From: Isoetes taiwanensis
Taxonomy: Eukaryota; Streptophyta; Lycopodiopsida; Isoetales; Isoetaceae
Length of the DNA stretch: 64,000 nucleotides
Direction of reading: 5' to 3'
Assembly: GCA_021234155.1 (NCBI GenBank)
Contig: JAJEKV010000002.1
Location: 24,175,159-24,239,158 of the forward strand
A model generated the notes under the pieces. The model saw only the letters and a program-made list of their open reading frames with translations. It had not been told where the DNA came from and did not search any database. Below, one piece after another: positions 11,273 to 22,150 of this stretch; the stretch's first letter is position 1; each line of letters starts with the position of its first letter. Both the position numbers and the translations under genes were made by a program.

Positions 11273-12300
11273 CTTGGCGTGCTTTGGGAAGGAGTTTCTA
11301 TCCTTGATGGTGGCGATGAATATGAAAATGAGACATTGCATTTTAGTTTTGAGGGCATAGTAACAAGAGAAGAAACTTGAGTAGGCTATTTGTTGGACTA
11401 CCATGTTCCAAGCTGCTCCATGGTGATCTTTGCAACTCCCCGGGACTTGGGACTCAGAGGATGAGCATGTCTGGCACCATCAAGGTTGGTGAACATATGA
11501 CTTTCTAAAACACCGGACTTGGGAGTACCTTTCAATGAAACGACCTTTTCGGGTTTTACTTCTTTGCCGTCAAACTTATTGGAGAGACCACTCCAAGAAG
11601 ACCTTTTGATGCTCTGTGAGACCAATGAATCTAGCGCTTATATGATGAAACATCTGTTGTCTTTTTGGGGTTTCTATCAATGGCTTCAAGCATGGGCTGT
11701 TGCTTTGTAAAGAGATACCATCCCAAGAAAAACCATGGCAATAAGCTGTTTGGCGGATCTTGGAGACAAACTTACACATGCATATACCATATGAGAAAAC
11801 TTACAGTAAATCTATAAAATACATGATTAATGCCACCCCTCACTGCGCATAGTGATGTTGAACAACGAAAGAATATAAGCATTCCTCGACCATCTTGTTA
11901 CGCATTAAAACAAGAATTCAAAAGTGACCGGTATGAGAATGTTTGGCATCTAACATTTAGATGAAATTCATAAGTTTTTTGAAAGGCACAAGCAAGAAAG
12001 GCATCTTGAGATAAGTTGGATCTTTGGTATAGTCGAAAAATTGAAAATTGCCGGTTAGATAGCCATGGTTAAAATTTCATGTAAAATTGTTATATCGGTA
12101 ACACATTAACGGACATCATCCTTGAATATACAATCTCGACAAGTACAAGTACTAATTTCTTGCCAAAGTTTCTAGCAGTCCACTCCCTAATCTAAATGTT
12201 AGATTTGCACACCGAGGTCCAATATCGGATCGCGTGCATTTTTAACTTGAGCAATGCTTCTTGTGTCTAACATTTTTTTTGTAGCCTACTCATATCAACA
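11273..12300. other. Spacer with one small unassigned minus-strand ORF
   Basis: A 75-codon minus-strand frame (11398-11625) has protein-like composition (LSNKFDGKEVKPEKVVSLKG) and could be an exon fragment, but I recognise no family and no splice context. The rest of the interval shows no feature. Confidence 0.25.
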
Positions 12301-12311
12301 AATTCCTTTTC

Positions 12312-12692
12312 TTGTCTAAGATCGAAAAGGGACTTACTTGTACAAGAAAAGCAAAAGCAAAAGCCGAAAAGCAGAGTAAAATGATAGAGAAGTATGTGCA
12401 AGAAGAAGGAGCACTAGCTTTGGCCGAAAGGGCCATCCAAAATCAAAGCAGTATGGTAAATAAGCGCCATTTGGAAGCAGGAGGAAAATGCTTGGAAGAA
12501 GAAGAAGGGTCGAGTGGCGCCATAGCCACTAGCGGAAGGAATGAAATTTGGATGACCGAGAGTTCTACGGCGGCCCGGTTTGGAGCAGTCCACCAAACAT
12601 ATGCTAGGCATATAAGATATACCTGGATATGCCCACATATTATTAAGCGAGGGTTTGCCCTAGGGGCAACCCAAAAAGCAAATGGCCAATAG
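12312..12692 (+). CDS. Hypothetical Lys/Glu-rich 126-aa ORF in a duplicated unit
   Basis: The frame starts ATG at 12312 and is rich in Lys, Ala and Glu (KAKAKAEKQSKMIEKYVQEE; GKCLEEEEGSSG), suggesting helix. It ends in the dispersed repeat that also occurs inverted at 23.47 kb. The central 130 bp are repeated at 12759, where the frame is closed. There is no family match that I recognise. It may be a repeat-derived ORF rather than a gene. Confidence 0.2.
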   Translation: MSKIEKGLTCTRKAKAKAEKQSKMIEKYVQEEGALALAERAIQNQSSMVNKRHLEAGGKCLEEEEGSSGAIATSGRNEIWMTESSTAARFGAVHQTYARHIRYTWICPHIIKRGFALGATQKANGQ

Positions 12693-13050
12693 TAGTAGTT
12701 GTTGTTGTTTTTTTTTTTATTATTGGGACATTACTTGGCAAAGCTATTGTGAAGAAAAATGATAGAGAAGTATGTGCAAGAAGAAGGAGCACTAGCTTTG
12801 GCGAAAGGGCCATCCAAAATCAAAGCAAAGATGGTAAATAAGCGCCATTTGGAAGCCGGAGGAAAATGCTTGGAAGAAGAAGAAGGGCACCATAATTTAG
12901 AATTGGATGAATGAAGAAGCCGGTTTGAGCGACCAAAGATATGCTAGGCATATGCATAAGATATACCTTGCCAATAGTAGTAGTAGTTGTTGTTGTTGTT
13001 TTTTTTTTTTATTATTATTATTGGGACATTACTTTGGGCACTGGCCAGGC
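12381..13050 (+). repeat. Tandem duplication, about 365-bp and 290-bp copies
   Basis: Copy 1 begins 12381 and copy 2 begins 12759 (ATGATAGAGAAGTATGTGCA in both). Both contain the CTAGGCATAT...AGATATACC segment, a GTAGTAGTTGTTGTTG run, poly-T and GGGACATTACTT. Copy 2 lacks an internal part near the end of the ORF. After copy 2, AAGAGCACCAATTTAGATTG is itself repeated (13058-13097). Confidence 0.85.
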
Positions 13051-13099
13051 TATTGTGAAGAGCACCAATTTAGATTGAAGAGCACCAATTTAGATTGAT

Positions 13100-16000
13100 A
13101 AAAAATAGCCAAATTGAGATAGAAGAATTGGTTGATTACCATATAGATGCTTTACGCAAACTTTATTGTGCTGGGAGCAATTGGAAGATTAGCATAAAGC
13201 TCACATATAAGGTGCATTGTTTGATTCTTTTTTGACATAGCATGTAAGGCACAAAAATATTCAGCATGTTGCCTACAAGGGAAATCACGAAATTCTCTCT
13301 TGTACTATGATTCTTTTCTGGTCAAATATGATTGCTGCTCTAAACCGCTAGCATCATAGAAACACATTCTGGGAGTTGCAAGCATGCAACAATGGAATAA
13401 TGCCAATATTTCAACACCAAATTCTCACAAGGTACGTATTTTCACATATGCTATTATGCACATTTGCAAAATTTACATATGGATTTTACCAAATGTCGGA
13501 CCTTGCATTTGGACATGTGATATGTAATGGGTCATACGACAAAAACCTTGTTTGAAAGGTTTCTAGAATTTTCCCTTTCCACATTGCAACCTTTTTTCAT
13601 CACGTTGATGCCCCTCATAATAAGTCCCACTATCCTAGCATTTTGCAAACCTTTATATCTCTTACATTTTTTCAAATTAAAAGTTGCATGGGCATGCATA
13701 TTACCACTTGGCACATTCTTGAATAATTGGTTTGCATGCTTTTTATAATTGCTTCTCTTTTTCGATTTAGCCTCTCCATCCATCTCTTCATATTTTTAAG
13801 ACAAATAATGGGGTCTTTATCCCCACATCTTAGTGGTCTTTACAATCGATGATTGGCACGTTTAAGAAGAAATCGTGGCCCTAAAAGTTTAGGGTTCGTG
13901 GCATTCTGCATAAGCAGCAGTGGCTGCCACATTTTGTTGCTCCTCATTCTATCTATTATATGCTCGCTCCTCATTCTATCTGTTATATGCTCGGAAAACC
14001 TCTGATCTTTTCCAATATTCAGACGTCAAGATTATCGTGGGCATCAAGCTTGCTTTTATTTTTGCCATTGCAGATCCGTTTGGAAGATGTACTGGGCCTT
14101 AGGCCTTTGCTGCACATCTTTGATTCTTTGGCACATCAATCTCTGCCATTTAGTTCTATCTCACAATGACAACCATGGATATTGAATGAATTTTCTTGCA
14201 ACAAAGCATTGGCTTCGGGCACTAATATCAAGCAAGCTATGGTGGCGAACACGGAGCAGACTTCCATCTCAATTTGTGCACAAATATTACAAATCGAGGG
14301 CTTCAATTCAGGTCTGTTATAGCTTTGATTTATAGACTGCTTTGCAACTTTTGTGAATGCCGAAAATCGAGGAACTATCTTGGCTACTGAGATATAAGAT
14401 ATTATACAAATGGCATTGATGCGGCATGAAGTATAGTAGTCCCTGAGCTCTTTCTTCCTAATGCAGCGTTTTGTCTTGTAGCACTCCCTTTATTATTTCT
14501 GCAGGGCTTGGATCTTAGTTTTTATGTAATTGGCAAACAATCTAGAAGCTTATATTGTTGCACTGCAAAAGCTTACATGTGCAGGCTTGTAGTTTATGCT
14601 GACTAACACATTCAAATTGATAGACTGGCATGATCAACTCTTTTGAGCATTGTCTTCAAAACATTTATTTTTGAACAGGACACGGTGAAGGGTTATAAAC
14701 CGTGGTGTCCCATAGCTTACATGTTAGTCCTTTCATTGTTACCCTTTTTCAGGCTAACATTTGTCTGGTTGACTGCAAGTAACCGGGACTCCACCTCCTC
14801 TGTTTTGTTCTATTAGGGATGGTGTAAATATCGTTTCAATGGTCCAGCTTGGGCATCAGATAAGTTATTCAAACTTTCTAGACATATTGTTTCTTGCCAA
14901 AGTAGCAAGAATTAAATTCCATACATCATTTTCTAAATGCAGAAATTGCTTTTGTAGCTCTTTTCTAGCTCTACAATTGTTGGGAAGATAAGATCATATG
15001 CTTTTGTAGCACATCTGAGAACTCTTCATCGAGGTCCTCTTGGTATTACTGTTTTATTTAAGCATGCAACTTACTATGATTCATAGTTGGATCATAAATT
15101 TAAATTGAGGTAATAAGCATTCGCTTTTTATCTTGATACATGTTGAATTGAGTTTTTTTAGCCATGTATAGGGATATCTCATCTTTTGCAAGGTTTGAGA
15201 ATTTAAATTCAATATCATTCTGTGTTATTCTGAACCCTAAATCCATATCCTTTGAGCAACATGTTTATTGAAATCAGATTGGAAGCAAGACTGCAAATAG
15301 GATGATTTTGTCTCTAATGTTTTGTTAAAGATGATTAATTATTTAACTTGTGATCAAGTCTAGGCCTAAAAGAAAATGACATCTGTTTTCTTTTGGGGCT
15401 GCTAATTGGCCTAAAGTGGTCTTTGCAAAAGTCCATGGAAGGTAAAAGTCTGTTCGTCAGATTTTAAAAGGTTTTTTTTTTTTTTTTCCAATGATTATTT
15501 ATAATAAAGATTAGACTTTTGTTGTGTATTTGTAACATTTGAGATCTAGTTTCTTTTATGATGCGACAAAATTTGGAAAGTAGGAAGCTTGTACATATTG
15601 TGAGAATTTTTCTATAGGGTGTTAACAACTTTCACCCCTTGGTCCAACATATTCTTCGAAGTATGTCAAGAAAGTGATTACAGTCATAAGTTACAATACT
15701 TCAAAGAATTTAGTTCAGCATTATAGATATTTTAAGTTACTGTCAGTGCTTTTTTTTCTTGAATAAACATTGTTGCAAATTAAACAGGAGTGTTGCATCA
15801 CTCCCGTTTCAAAGATTCCCTTTAGAAAAACACCATGCTTTAAAAATTGATCCTTTTTGAAAGAAGTTGGGAATTTCAAGAGGAACAAAATATTTTAACC
15901 TGCATTTTGGGTTCTTTTGAAGTGATGATCTTGTATTTGTGAGGAAGAGCACTTGAAAATGGCAAAATTTCAGACTTTAGTACACAATCACTGTAACTAG

Positions 16001-16300
16001 GAATTCGAAGACATCTAAATAAGGTAGAAAGAACAATAATTATGTTATTAATTTTTGTTAGTACATCAAATTTGGCAATAGTTTATAGCCAATAATAAAT
16101 AATCTCGCACAAGACAAGTCAGAGGTCCAAATCGTAATCCTCCTCATGTTTTTTGCTTGTCTCAGGTTGGTTCTTCCTTGCAGTTTGCTCCTTTATCAGT
16201 GTTTCATCTTTGTTTGTGTCTACAGCTTCTTCAGGAATAGTAGCTAGAGCTACTTCTTTAAGTTCTGCAAAAGTAGCTTCATCTTCCAGAGAGCTTGTAA
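13100..16300. other. AT-rich spacer with a short tandem repeat, no gene supported
   Basis: A 28-bp unit (GCTCCTCATTCTATCT..TTATATGCTCG) is doubled at 13938-13993. A poly-T run sits at about 15470-15488. A weak protein-like frame near 14190-14310 (ASGTNIKQAMVANTEQTS) has no recognised homologue. Nothing else is seen. Confidence 0.4.
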
Positions 16301-16307
16301 ATGGAGG

Positions 16308-17566
16308 CTACATCTCTGAGGATGTCATCTTGGCAAAATCAGATGAAGATTTGGCGCCTAACTCTTGATTCTCATCTGGTAGAGTTGGTAAGGCAGATAA
16401 TCTCATCTTGATAAAGTTTATAGCCTCCTTGTCAATGTCAACAGCAACACAATTGTGGCTCTTTTTAAGTGCACATGCTATTGTTGTACCAGAGCCAGAG
16501 AAAAAGTCAAGCACCAAATCTCCTGGATGTGGGAACATATGTAGAAGATGGTTAATCAGCTTTTGTGGCTTCTGATAATGATTGACAATCCTGTCTTGTG
16601 CACTTGGATCCTGCAACTTCTGTAACACCGCTGGAAACTCTAAGACATTTGAAAAATTTTGGCAGGCTACTGTGTTGAAATGCTCCATAGTGCACTTTTC
16701 GTCGAAACTCCAATAAGCGACATAGAGATATTCCACCTTGCTCAGCAACCTTGATCCTCCACCATGGTAGTTAATATTTGTTTTGTACCTGCAAGAACGT
16801 ATTCCAAAATAGGAAATACGTATTCCAAAATAGAAAATAAGACGAAGATAACTTATAATTATAACGATGATTCAAAACTTTAGCGGAAGAAAGAAACAAC
16901 TGTATTCGAGAATAAAAAACTCACCAGACCATATTTTCATAACCGGCTTACACAGGGGAACCGAAGTGGTTCTTGAAAGTAGATTCCACGAGTCTTGCTA
17001 GAGTAGAACACAACAAGATGCCAATGCTTTGCTGTAGTAACCTGCTTAATGTCGTCGACAAATGCATTAAATTTTGAATTCTTAACAGACTGGTCGTCGT
17101 AGCGGCTATCCTTCAGCTTAAAGCCATATGGTAAGTCTACTATGACTATGGTGAAATTTTGTGGGTTTATCGTTCCAGCCAACTTCGTGCAGTCCCCATG
17201 AATGTTGGAAAAAAAGTTGTTCTGATCGAACATACAAAACCTTTCGTAGTCGGATGGCTCAACATCTACTATCTGCCTGTCCGCTAACGTCCTCTCCTCT
17301 CGAGCTGTCCTTACCAGATGTATGAATCCCTCTGGCAGGTCCTTGTTCTTCTTCTTGCTCTGCTAGAAATGATGTCACTCCAACAGCACACATGGAGAAA
17401 TCTAAAAGAAACAAGAAGGCGACGTACCCAGCCCTCAAAATTTGGAGCATATTGAATAATCCGCTCATTCGAGGTAGCAATGGGATAAAGTTCTTTACAC
17501 CTCTCCCAGCTGTCCATGTTCAACTGCTCCATTAAACATGTTTGGCACGTTATGACATTTTTTTGG
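16308..17566 (-). pseudogene. Methyltransferase domain exons (DPPY-like and FxGxG motifs)
   Basis: Exon 17362-16962 contains HGDC, then IVDLPYGF, the motif IV position (DPPY or SPPY in the family, here DLPY). Exon 16788-16308 contains NHYQKPQKLINHLL, then LVLDFFSGSGTTIA (AdoMet-binding motif I) and VAVDIDKEAINFIKMRL. The order motif IV then motif I identifies the beta class of DNA N4-cytosine/N6-adenine methylases (the N6_N4_Mtase family), which flip out a base and methylate its exocyclic amine. The two exons join in phase only if a weak GT at 16961-16960 is used; the stronger GTAAGC at 16951 shifts the frame. Leu in place of the first Pro of DPPY may lower activity. Three exons stay open over more than 1 kb of genomic DNA, unlike the N-terminal part. 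Confidence 0.72.
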
Positions 17567-17644
17567 CTGAAAGTCAACAAAGCAAAAAAGGAGTGTGTCA
17601 CAAACTTCTTAACCAAACAAGGAAAGAAAAGGAGAACTAGCACT

Positions 17645-17742
17645 GTATTCCAGGATACCCAATCATTTTGCAGGTGAAGCAAAAGTGTATTCCGGAATAC
17701 ACTTTTGCTTAACCTGCGTAATGATTGGGTATTCCGGAATAC
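17645..17742. repeat. 98-bp near-perfect palindrome in an intron
   Basis: Two 49-bp arms meet at 17693/17694 with no spacer and differ at about five positions. The centre and the outer ends carry the GTATTCCGGAATAC motif (17687-17700, 17729-17742; a mutated copy at 17645-17658). It lies within the intron between exons 17800 and 17566. Confidence 0.9.
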
Positions 17743-18394
17743 ACATTTATAACTTAACTTAAACGTTAAGTTAAAGACAATGGAAATGTGAGTATCAACT
17801 TTTTTGCACAGCTCCTTGGATATTTCTTCTAGTAAAGTCCTTATCCACAACTTTTTGGAGGAGTTGTTCCAACAACTCCATATCAGTAAAGCCCTGTATC
17901 CCCCTCCACAGCATAATGGTCATTTCATTCTTGGGGACGTCGGAACCCTTCTTCTTGTCTGAGACCTTTCCTTTGCTCTTCAACTCTCCTCGCTCAAACA
18001 TATTAAAAATTTCATTTTGTAGCTCCCAGATCTGCACTCGAAAATGGAAGGTTGTTAGTGTAACGGCAAGTAACACACAAAACTTATTCTGGAATACGAA
18101 GGAAACATACTCGGCCATCTTGAAAGGCAAGCTAGAACCAGTTGTCGTAGCTTATCAGTGAGTGACTGCCGTTTGTTCACCTCGTCGTACTTAAGGCAGC
18201 ACTCGAACTGCACACGCCTCCTTGAGCTCCAAGGAGTTGGCCGGTTTTTTTAGATCTTTGCCATACTTTTCTTTGAAAATAACGTACTCCCTGTGCATGA
18301 ACCTGTAAAGAATAGGTAGAGGAGGACAATAACCAAGATCCTTCACCAAACCAAGACACCTTCTCCTTTATTCACATCCAATATATATACAATG

Positions 18395-18500
18395 AATAAA
18401 TCTCAATGCACATGCATACTATACAAGTGTTGTGCATGCAATCACATGCGTGCATGCGCATGTGCATGTACATGCATGCAATCTAATGCATGTTGATAAT
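18395..18500. repeat. Alternating purine/pyrimidine GCATGCA-rich tract
   Basis: An intronic stretch dominated by CATGCA, GTGCATG and TGCATG steps, a potential Z-DNA-forming or RY-motif-rich sequence. No further signal is seen. Confidence 0.6.
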
Positions 18501-18536
18501 ATTTTACAAGTCCAATACTAAATATTCTAACAGAAC

Positions 18537-19130
18537 CTTATCTTGTCGACAAAGCTCATTTTCAGTTTGTACTCGTTGTCTGCATTGTGCGTATTAGCAA
18601 CGATTTTGGTCTCCTCGTCCGTCAGGCCACAGTAAACTGCATAAAGGACAGAAAGGTATCTCGGGTTGTTCTTTTCCTTGTACAGTTGCCTCCTACCTTT
18701 GAAGCTGTGGTTTCCCCCCAAGACGTAGTGCATATAACTGTCAGCATTTTTCCTTTCATAGTCTTTGGGGTCAGTGCACTGGGTTCTGTCCACAACGACA
18801 ACAATCAGAGCTACGTGTGCATTTGGTTTGCTCCTGATCCTGTCCTTCAGGTTCCTTAAATGGTCTGCATAAATTTTGTGGAACTAAAGTGGCCTCTCTC
18901 CAGCTTTATTCTTTGGTGGTAACCTCATTGACGTCACAGGCAAGTAAATCACGCCTTGAACGTACTTTTGCTTGTTGATCTCTTCCATTCTTTCTGAGGT
19001 TTTGTCCACCTTTTTCTCTTTTATGGCCACTCCTGGTGCCTTTCCTTTGCTCTTCCTCTTCTTCGAGCTTTCCTCTTCAACAAGAACTATAGCAATTTCC
19101 TAGACCTTTCTTTTCTTGGCAGCAATGGTG
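18537..19130 (-). pseudogene. NLS-like segment and ParB/Srx-type domain
   Basis: Reading the minus strand gives AAKKRKV, a stop (TAG), a Lys-rich linker (SSKKRKSKGKAPG), IYLPVTSMRLPPK, a second TAG, YADHLRNLKDRI, then MHYVLGGNHSFKGRRQLYKE. The GGNHSFKGRRQ block fits the G-x-H-R motif of ParB/sulfiredoxin-fold nucleotide-binding domains. It is followed by GLTDEETKIVANTHNADNEY, which in bacterial ParB-like proteins links to the helical part. In bacteria such domains sit upstream of amino-methylases. The KKRKV core matches the classical SV40-type nuclear localisation signal, which would suit a eukaryotic version. Family assignment of the ParB domain rests on short motifs and needs a profile search. 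Confidence 0.6.
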
Positions 19131-19289
19131 TCTCGAGGCCTGCTCCTCTGTTGCTGCACCCTCAGAACTTGATGCACTTGGGGCCGACTCATCTTGACTA
19201 TCACCCCCAGTGTCCCCCCTTCTGCTTGCTCCTCCTCATCCTCAGAGGCACTGGAGTTGAAGTTTTCACTTTTTTTATGATGTCGAAGA

Positions 19290-19687
19290 GCCTCTGCTTG
19301 TTAATGTAATGCGCTACATATTTATAAAGGGCGTGTGGGTTCACCCTGCCCAGTTTGAAGAATCCCTAATCAACAACAATAAAACCTTGGGACGTCTTAA
19401 ATGAAAGACGTCCCTGTTGTCCAGACTGGTTGGCAATCTCAGAAACATCTTTTACAGTGCCCATGCACTTGAACTCTTTATCATCGTAATGTTTCAACCC
19501 TGCTGCACCGCAGACATGCAGGAACGTGAGGGTGTTATACTTTCCAGCAGTGCCCCTAGTAAAAAACCATTGAGTCTGAAAATTTTCATAAATGACAGGC
19601 TCCTCCTCGTCCTCTAATCTTTGCTGTGGATGAGGGTTCCTCACCAGCTTCAGAGTTTTTTTGGATGCACGCTTGTTTCCTTCTTGC
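19290..19687 (-). pseudogene. N-terminal exon of the ParB-methylase locus
   Basis: A 3' splice site (TTTTACAG) precedes base 19687. The exon is open for about 107 codons (RASKKTLKLVRNPHPQQRLE onward, including FLHVCGAAGLKHYDDKEF) until a TAG at about 19365. Beyond it the same frame resumes with GFFKLGRVNPHALYKYVAHY. Further 5' exons are not identified; the upstream DNA is the palindrome-rich repeat region. Function of this part is unknown. Asp/Glu/Ser-rich linker frames follow (DSQDESAPSASSSEGAATEE) after frame changes at an A-run. Confidence 0.5.
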
Positions 19688-19723
19688 CTGTAAAAAAAAC
19701 CTTAGTAGTGGTTTTAGAGGTAG

Positions 19724-20204
19724 AAAAAACATCGTTAAAATGTATTCTGGAATAAACTTATGGTAAATTTCTGCTTAAAATTACCAAAAACTGCCCTTTT
19801 ATGTAGTCAAAAAACTGGCTAATGACTTCTAAAAAGAACTAAAATATATTCGGGAATACAACATTTTTACACAAACAGGGCTAGAAACGTATTCCAGAAT
19901 ACACTTTTTGTTTTCCACGAAGTGAAAGTGTATTCCGTAGAAAAAATATCGTTAAAATGTATTTTGGAATAAACTTACAGTAAATTTGTGCTTAAAATTA
20001 CCAAAAACTGGTCAAAGATCGGCTAATGACTTCTAAAAAAAACTAAAACATATTCGGGAATACAACATTTTTACACAAACAGGGCTAGAAATGTATTCCG
20101 GAATACAATTTTTGTTTTTCACGACTTCGTGAAAAACAAAAATTGTGTTCCGGAATACACTTTCATTTACACACAACACAAAAGTGTATTCCGGAATACA
20201 CTTT
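19724..20204. repeat. Tandem duplication (about 210 bp x 2) ending in nested foldbacks
   Basis: Unit 1 (about 19724-19936) and unit 2 (about 19937-20140) share ATCGTTAAAATGTATT, GCTTAAAATTACCAAAAACTG, GGCTAATGACTTCTAAAAA and ACACAAACAGGGCTAGAAA. Unit 2 ends in a 66-bp hairpin (20093-20158, loop CT at 20125-20126). A perfect 24-bp palindrome centred on GTATTCCGGAATAC follows at 20181-20204. A further inverted pair (TTTTCTC.GAAGTGAAA) lies at about 20207-20255. Confidence 0.85.
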
Positions 20205-20264
20205 CTATTTTCTCTGAAGTGAAAGTGTATGGAAACATTTCACTTCGGAGAAAACAAAAATTGT

Positions 20265-20299
20265 AGAATAGAATAGAATAGAATAGAATAGAATAGAAT
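20265..20299 (+). repeat. (GAATA)n microsatellite
   Basis: Seven consecutive GAATA units, with a few similar units at 38470 and at the left end of the window. Confidence 0.9.
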
Positions 20300-22150
20300 T
20301 ATTGTCCCTTGTGCCCTGAGACCCCTGGACTGATGCCGCATGGGCGAGCTCCCAAAAGGGCGCTACTATCACATCACCTGGTATGTTATAGCCTTTTTCT
20401 GAAGGCTTTTCTTGGTTTCTATTAGTACCGGAACCCCACTTATATTTGGCTTTGTGCCCATGCGAGAATGCTTTGCTATTAACAGCTTTGAGCTGTATAC
20501 ATTGTGGATTCCACTGTTCAATCTTTAATAGTGGGTCAGATTATGAACCCTCAATTTTTGGTTCACCAGAGCTCGAATGTGGAAATAGAACACCAGCCGG
20601 TGGGTTGTACCCGCTCTATCCTGGTGGTCGGTCGGAGGTTTCTCACTGTCCCGACACTTAGCTCCTTTCCTTTCTCTTACAATTATTGTGCATAGTCTTG
20701 GTGCCCAATAGTGGTGTCCAGCAGCAATAAAGTCGCACTGACCTGGACTACATTAGTGATGCCGATTACTATCAGGATTAAAAAACCCCGCCCCAAAAGG
20801 TTTTCGAGGAAAAACCTTAATAGTAATGGGCTCACTAATGCCCAATATTATTATCAGATCTTTTTTTCCATCATTCTAGATTTTGGATTTTTTCCCGCTG
20901 CCACATCCTTTTTCCATCGTGTGGATTTTGGATTCTCTGCTGCCATTCATCCTTTTTCCATCATTCTAGATTTTGGATTTTTCCATCTGATGCTCTTCCA
21001 AAATCTGCCATAGCTATCATGTTTTTCTCCTTCTTTGTTGTTGCTTTGAAGAGCTTCCTGCAAAAAGCCTAAGATCGTTGCAGAAGCCGATGAATGCCTT
21101 TGTGGATTTTTATATTAACTGTCTAAATGTCCAATTCGTCCACAACACAGATGAGCATTATTATTAGGCTGCAAAAACCCTAAACTAAACTGGTTAGAAC
21201 TGATTAGAGCTCCATTCCGGAGCTATGAATATTTAATTTTTTAATTTTTTTGTCTAATGCTCACTTGGGCCTCGAGGGGCCATGGAGCACATGAACATAA
21301 TGTTTACAAATTTAACAAGAACGAGCGGTGAGTATTCACTGCTCTAAAATAAGGACCTAAAGTCAATGGTGGTAGTTGCAGTAATGAAAGGAAATCAGAT
21401 GCATAAATCCCAAAACTGTTTCTGATGTGTGCATATTCCGGGCAGCTCGTAAATATGTAGTGATTACTTACAACATAACATCACGCATCCAAAGGTCCGT
21501 GTTTAAAACTCATCTTGAAATATTCTAACTACACTATGTTAGCACAGTTCTAATAGTTCACTATTAAATGTACACTAAATGTATACTATTAAATAGTACA
21601 CTAAATGTTAACACAATTCTAATAGCACAAATCCTATGTAGTCACTGCCTAATAGTTCAGATTTGTATTAGTATAAAGCATCTTAAAAACCTTCCTAATT
21701 TCATATATAGCATGCATATACTATGCTGATAAAACTGATGCATTGTGCAGAGAAACCGTCCAATTCCATAGCTTACAACAACAGATCTGTATTTATAGCT
21801 AATGATAATAGAGAATGAAAAGATCAATCATCTAGTTCATGTAGATAATGGTATCACCCTTCCCTTGTTTTGTGTGTTACTAGATATTCAATTCAAATGA
21901 AAAACCTGATTAGATGAACGTCCTCATCTTCGAGTTTTCGAAGGCATGCAGCATAATTGATTGTGTTATTCCCAGCTCCACTTGTTGAACATTCTGCTAT
22001 TGTTACCACAAAGAGCCGTTTAGCAGGCTTCAAAATTTGATGGAAGGCACTTCCTAAAACTCATTTTCTTGGATGCAAATATGTTAGTCATTGCCTGCTT
22101 GTCCATTCTCCCAGCACTGATTTTTTCCATAAGCAACTCCTTCATTATGT
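20300..22150. other. Spacer; short internal repeats, no gene supported
   Basis: About 20870-21000 has three copies of a CATCATTCTAGATTTTGGAT-like unit. About 21535-21660 has several TACACTAAATGT and TTCTAATAG repeats. Open frames at 20446-20695 are short and show no recognisable domain. Confidence 0.4.

Larger units (their letters stand above)
16308..19687 (-). pseudogene. ParB-like / N4-N6 amino-methyltransferase fusion gene, probably degenerate
   Basis: A minus-strand, intron-bearing locus that appears to encode one protein: an N-terminal region, an acidic linker, a basic NLS-like KKRKV segment, a ParB/sulfiredoxin-type domain, a helical middle and a beta-class DNA amino-methyltransferase. 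Exons I can place: 19687 to about 19290, about 19130-18537, 18302 to about 18117, 18031-17800, 17566-17428, 17362 to about 16962, and 16788-16308. Junctions 18537/18302 and 17428/17362 splice in frame at GT-AG sites. Defects are three in-frame TAG codons (near 19365, 19100 and 18895), frame changes in the linker and within exon 18302, and one phase mismatch between 17800 and 17566 next to an A7 run. ParB-methylase fusions are common in bacteria and prophages; in a plant this suggests ancient horizontal transfer. Pseudogene is the cautious call. Homopolymer assembly errors could explain part of the damage. Confidence 0.7.

Noticed and set aside
17311-17850. 179-codon minus-strand ORF through the methylase locus
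   Set aside because: It spans a clear 3' splice site, an exon and a GTACGT donor; only its middle part (17566-17428) is coding, and the rest is intron read-through.
20446-20695. Cys-rich secreted-like ORF (MALCPCENALLLTALSCIHC)
   Set aside because: The short hydrophobic start could mimic a signal peptide, but the overlapping frame is equally open and nothing supports a gene.
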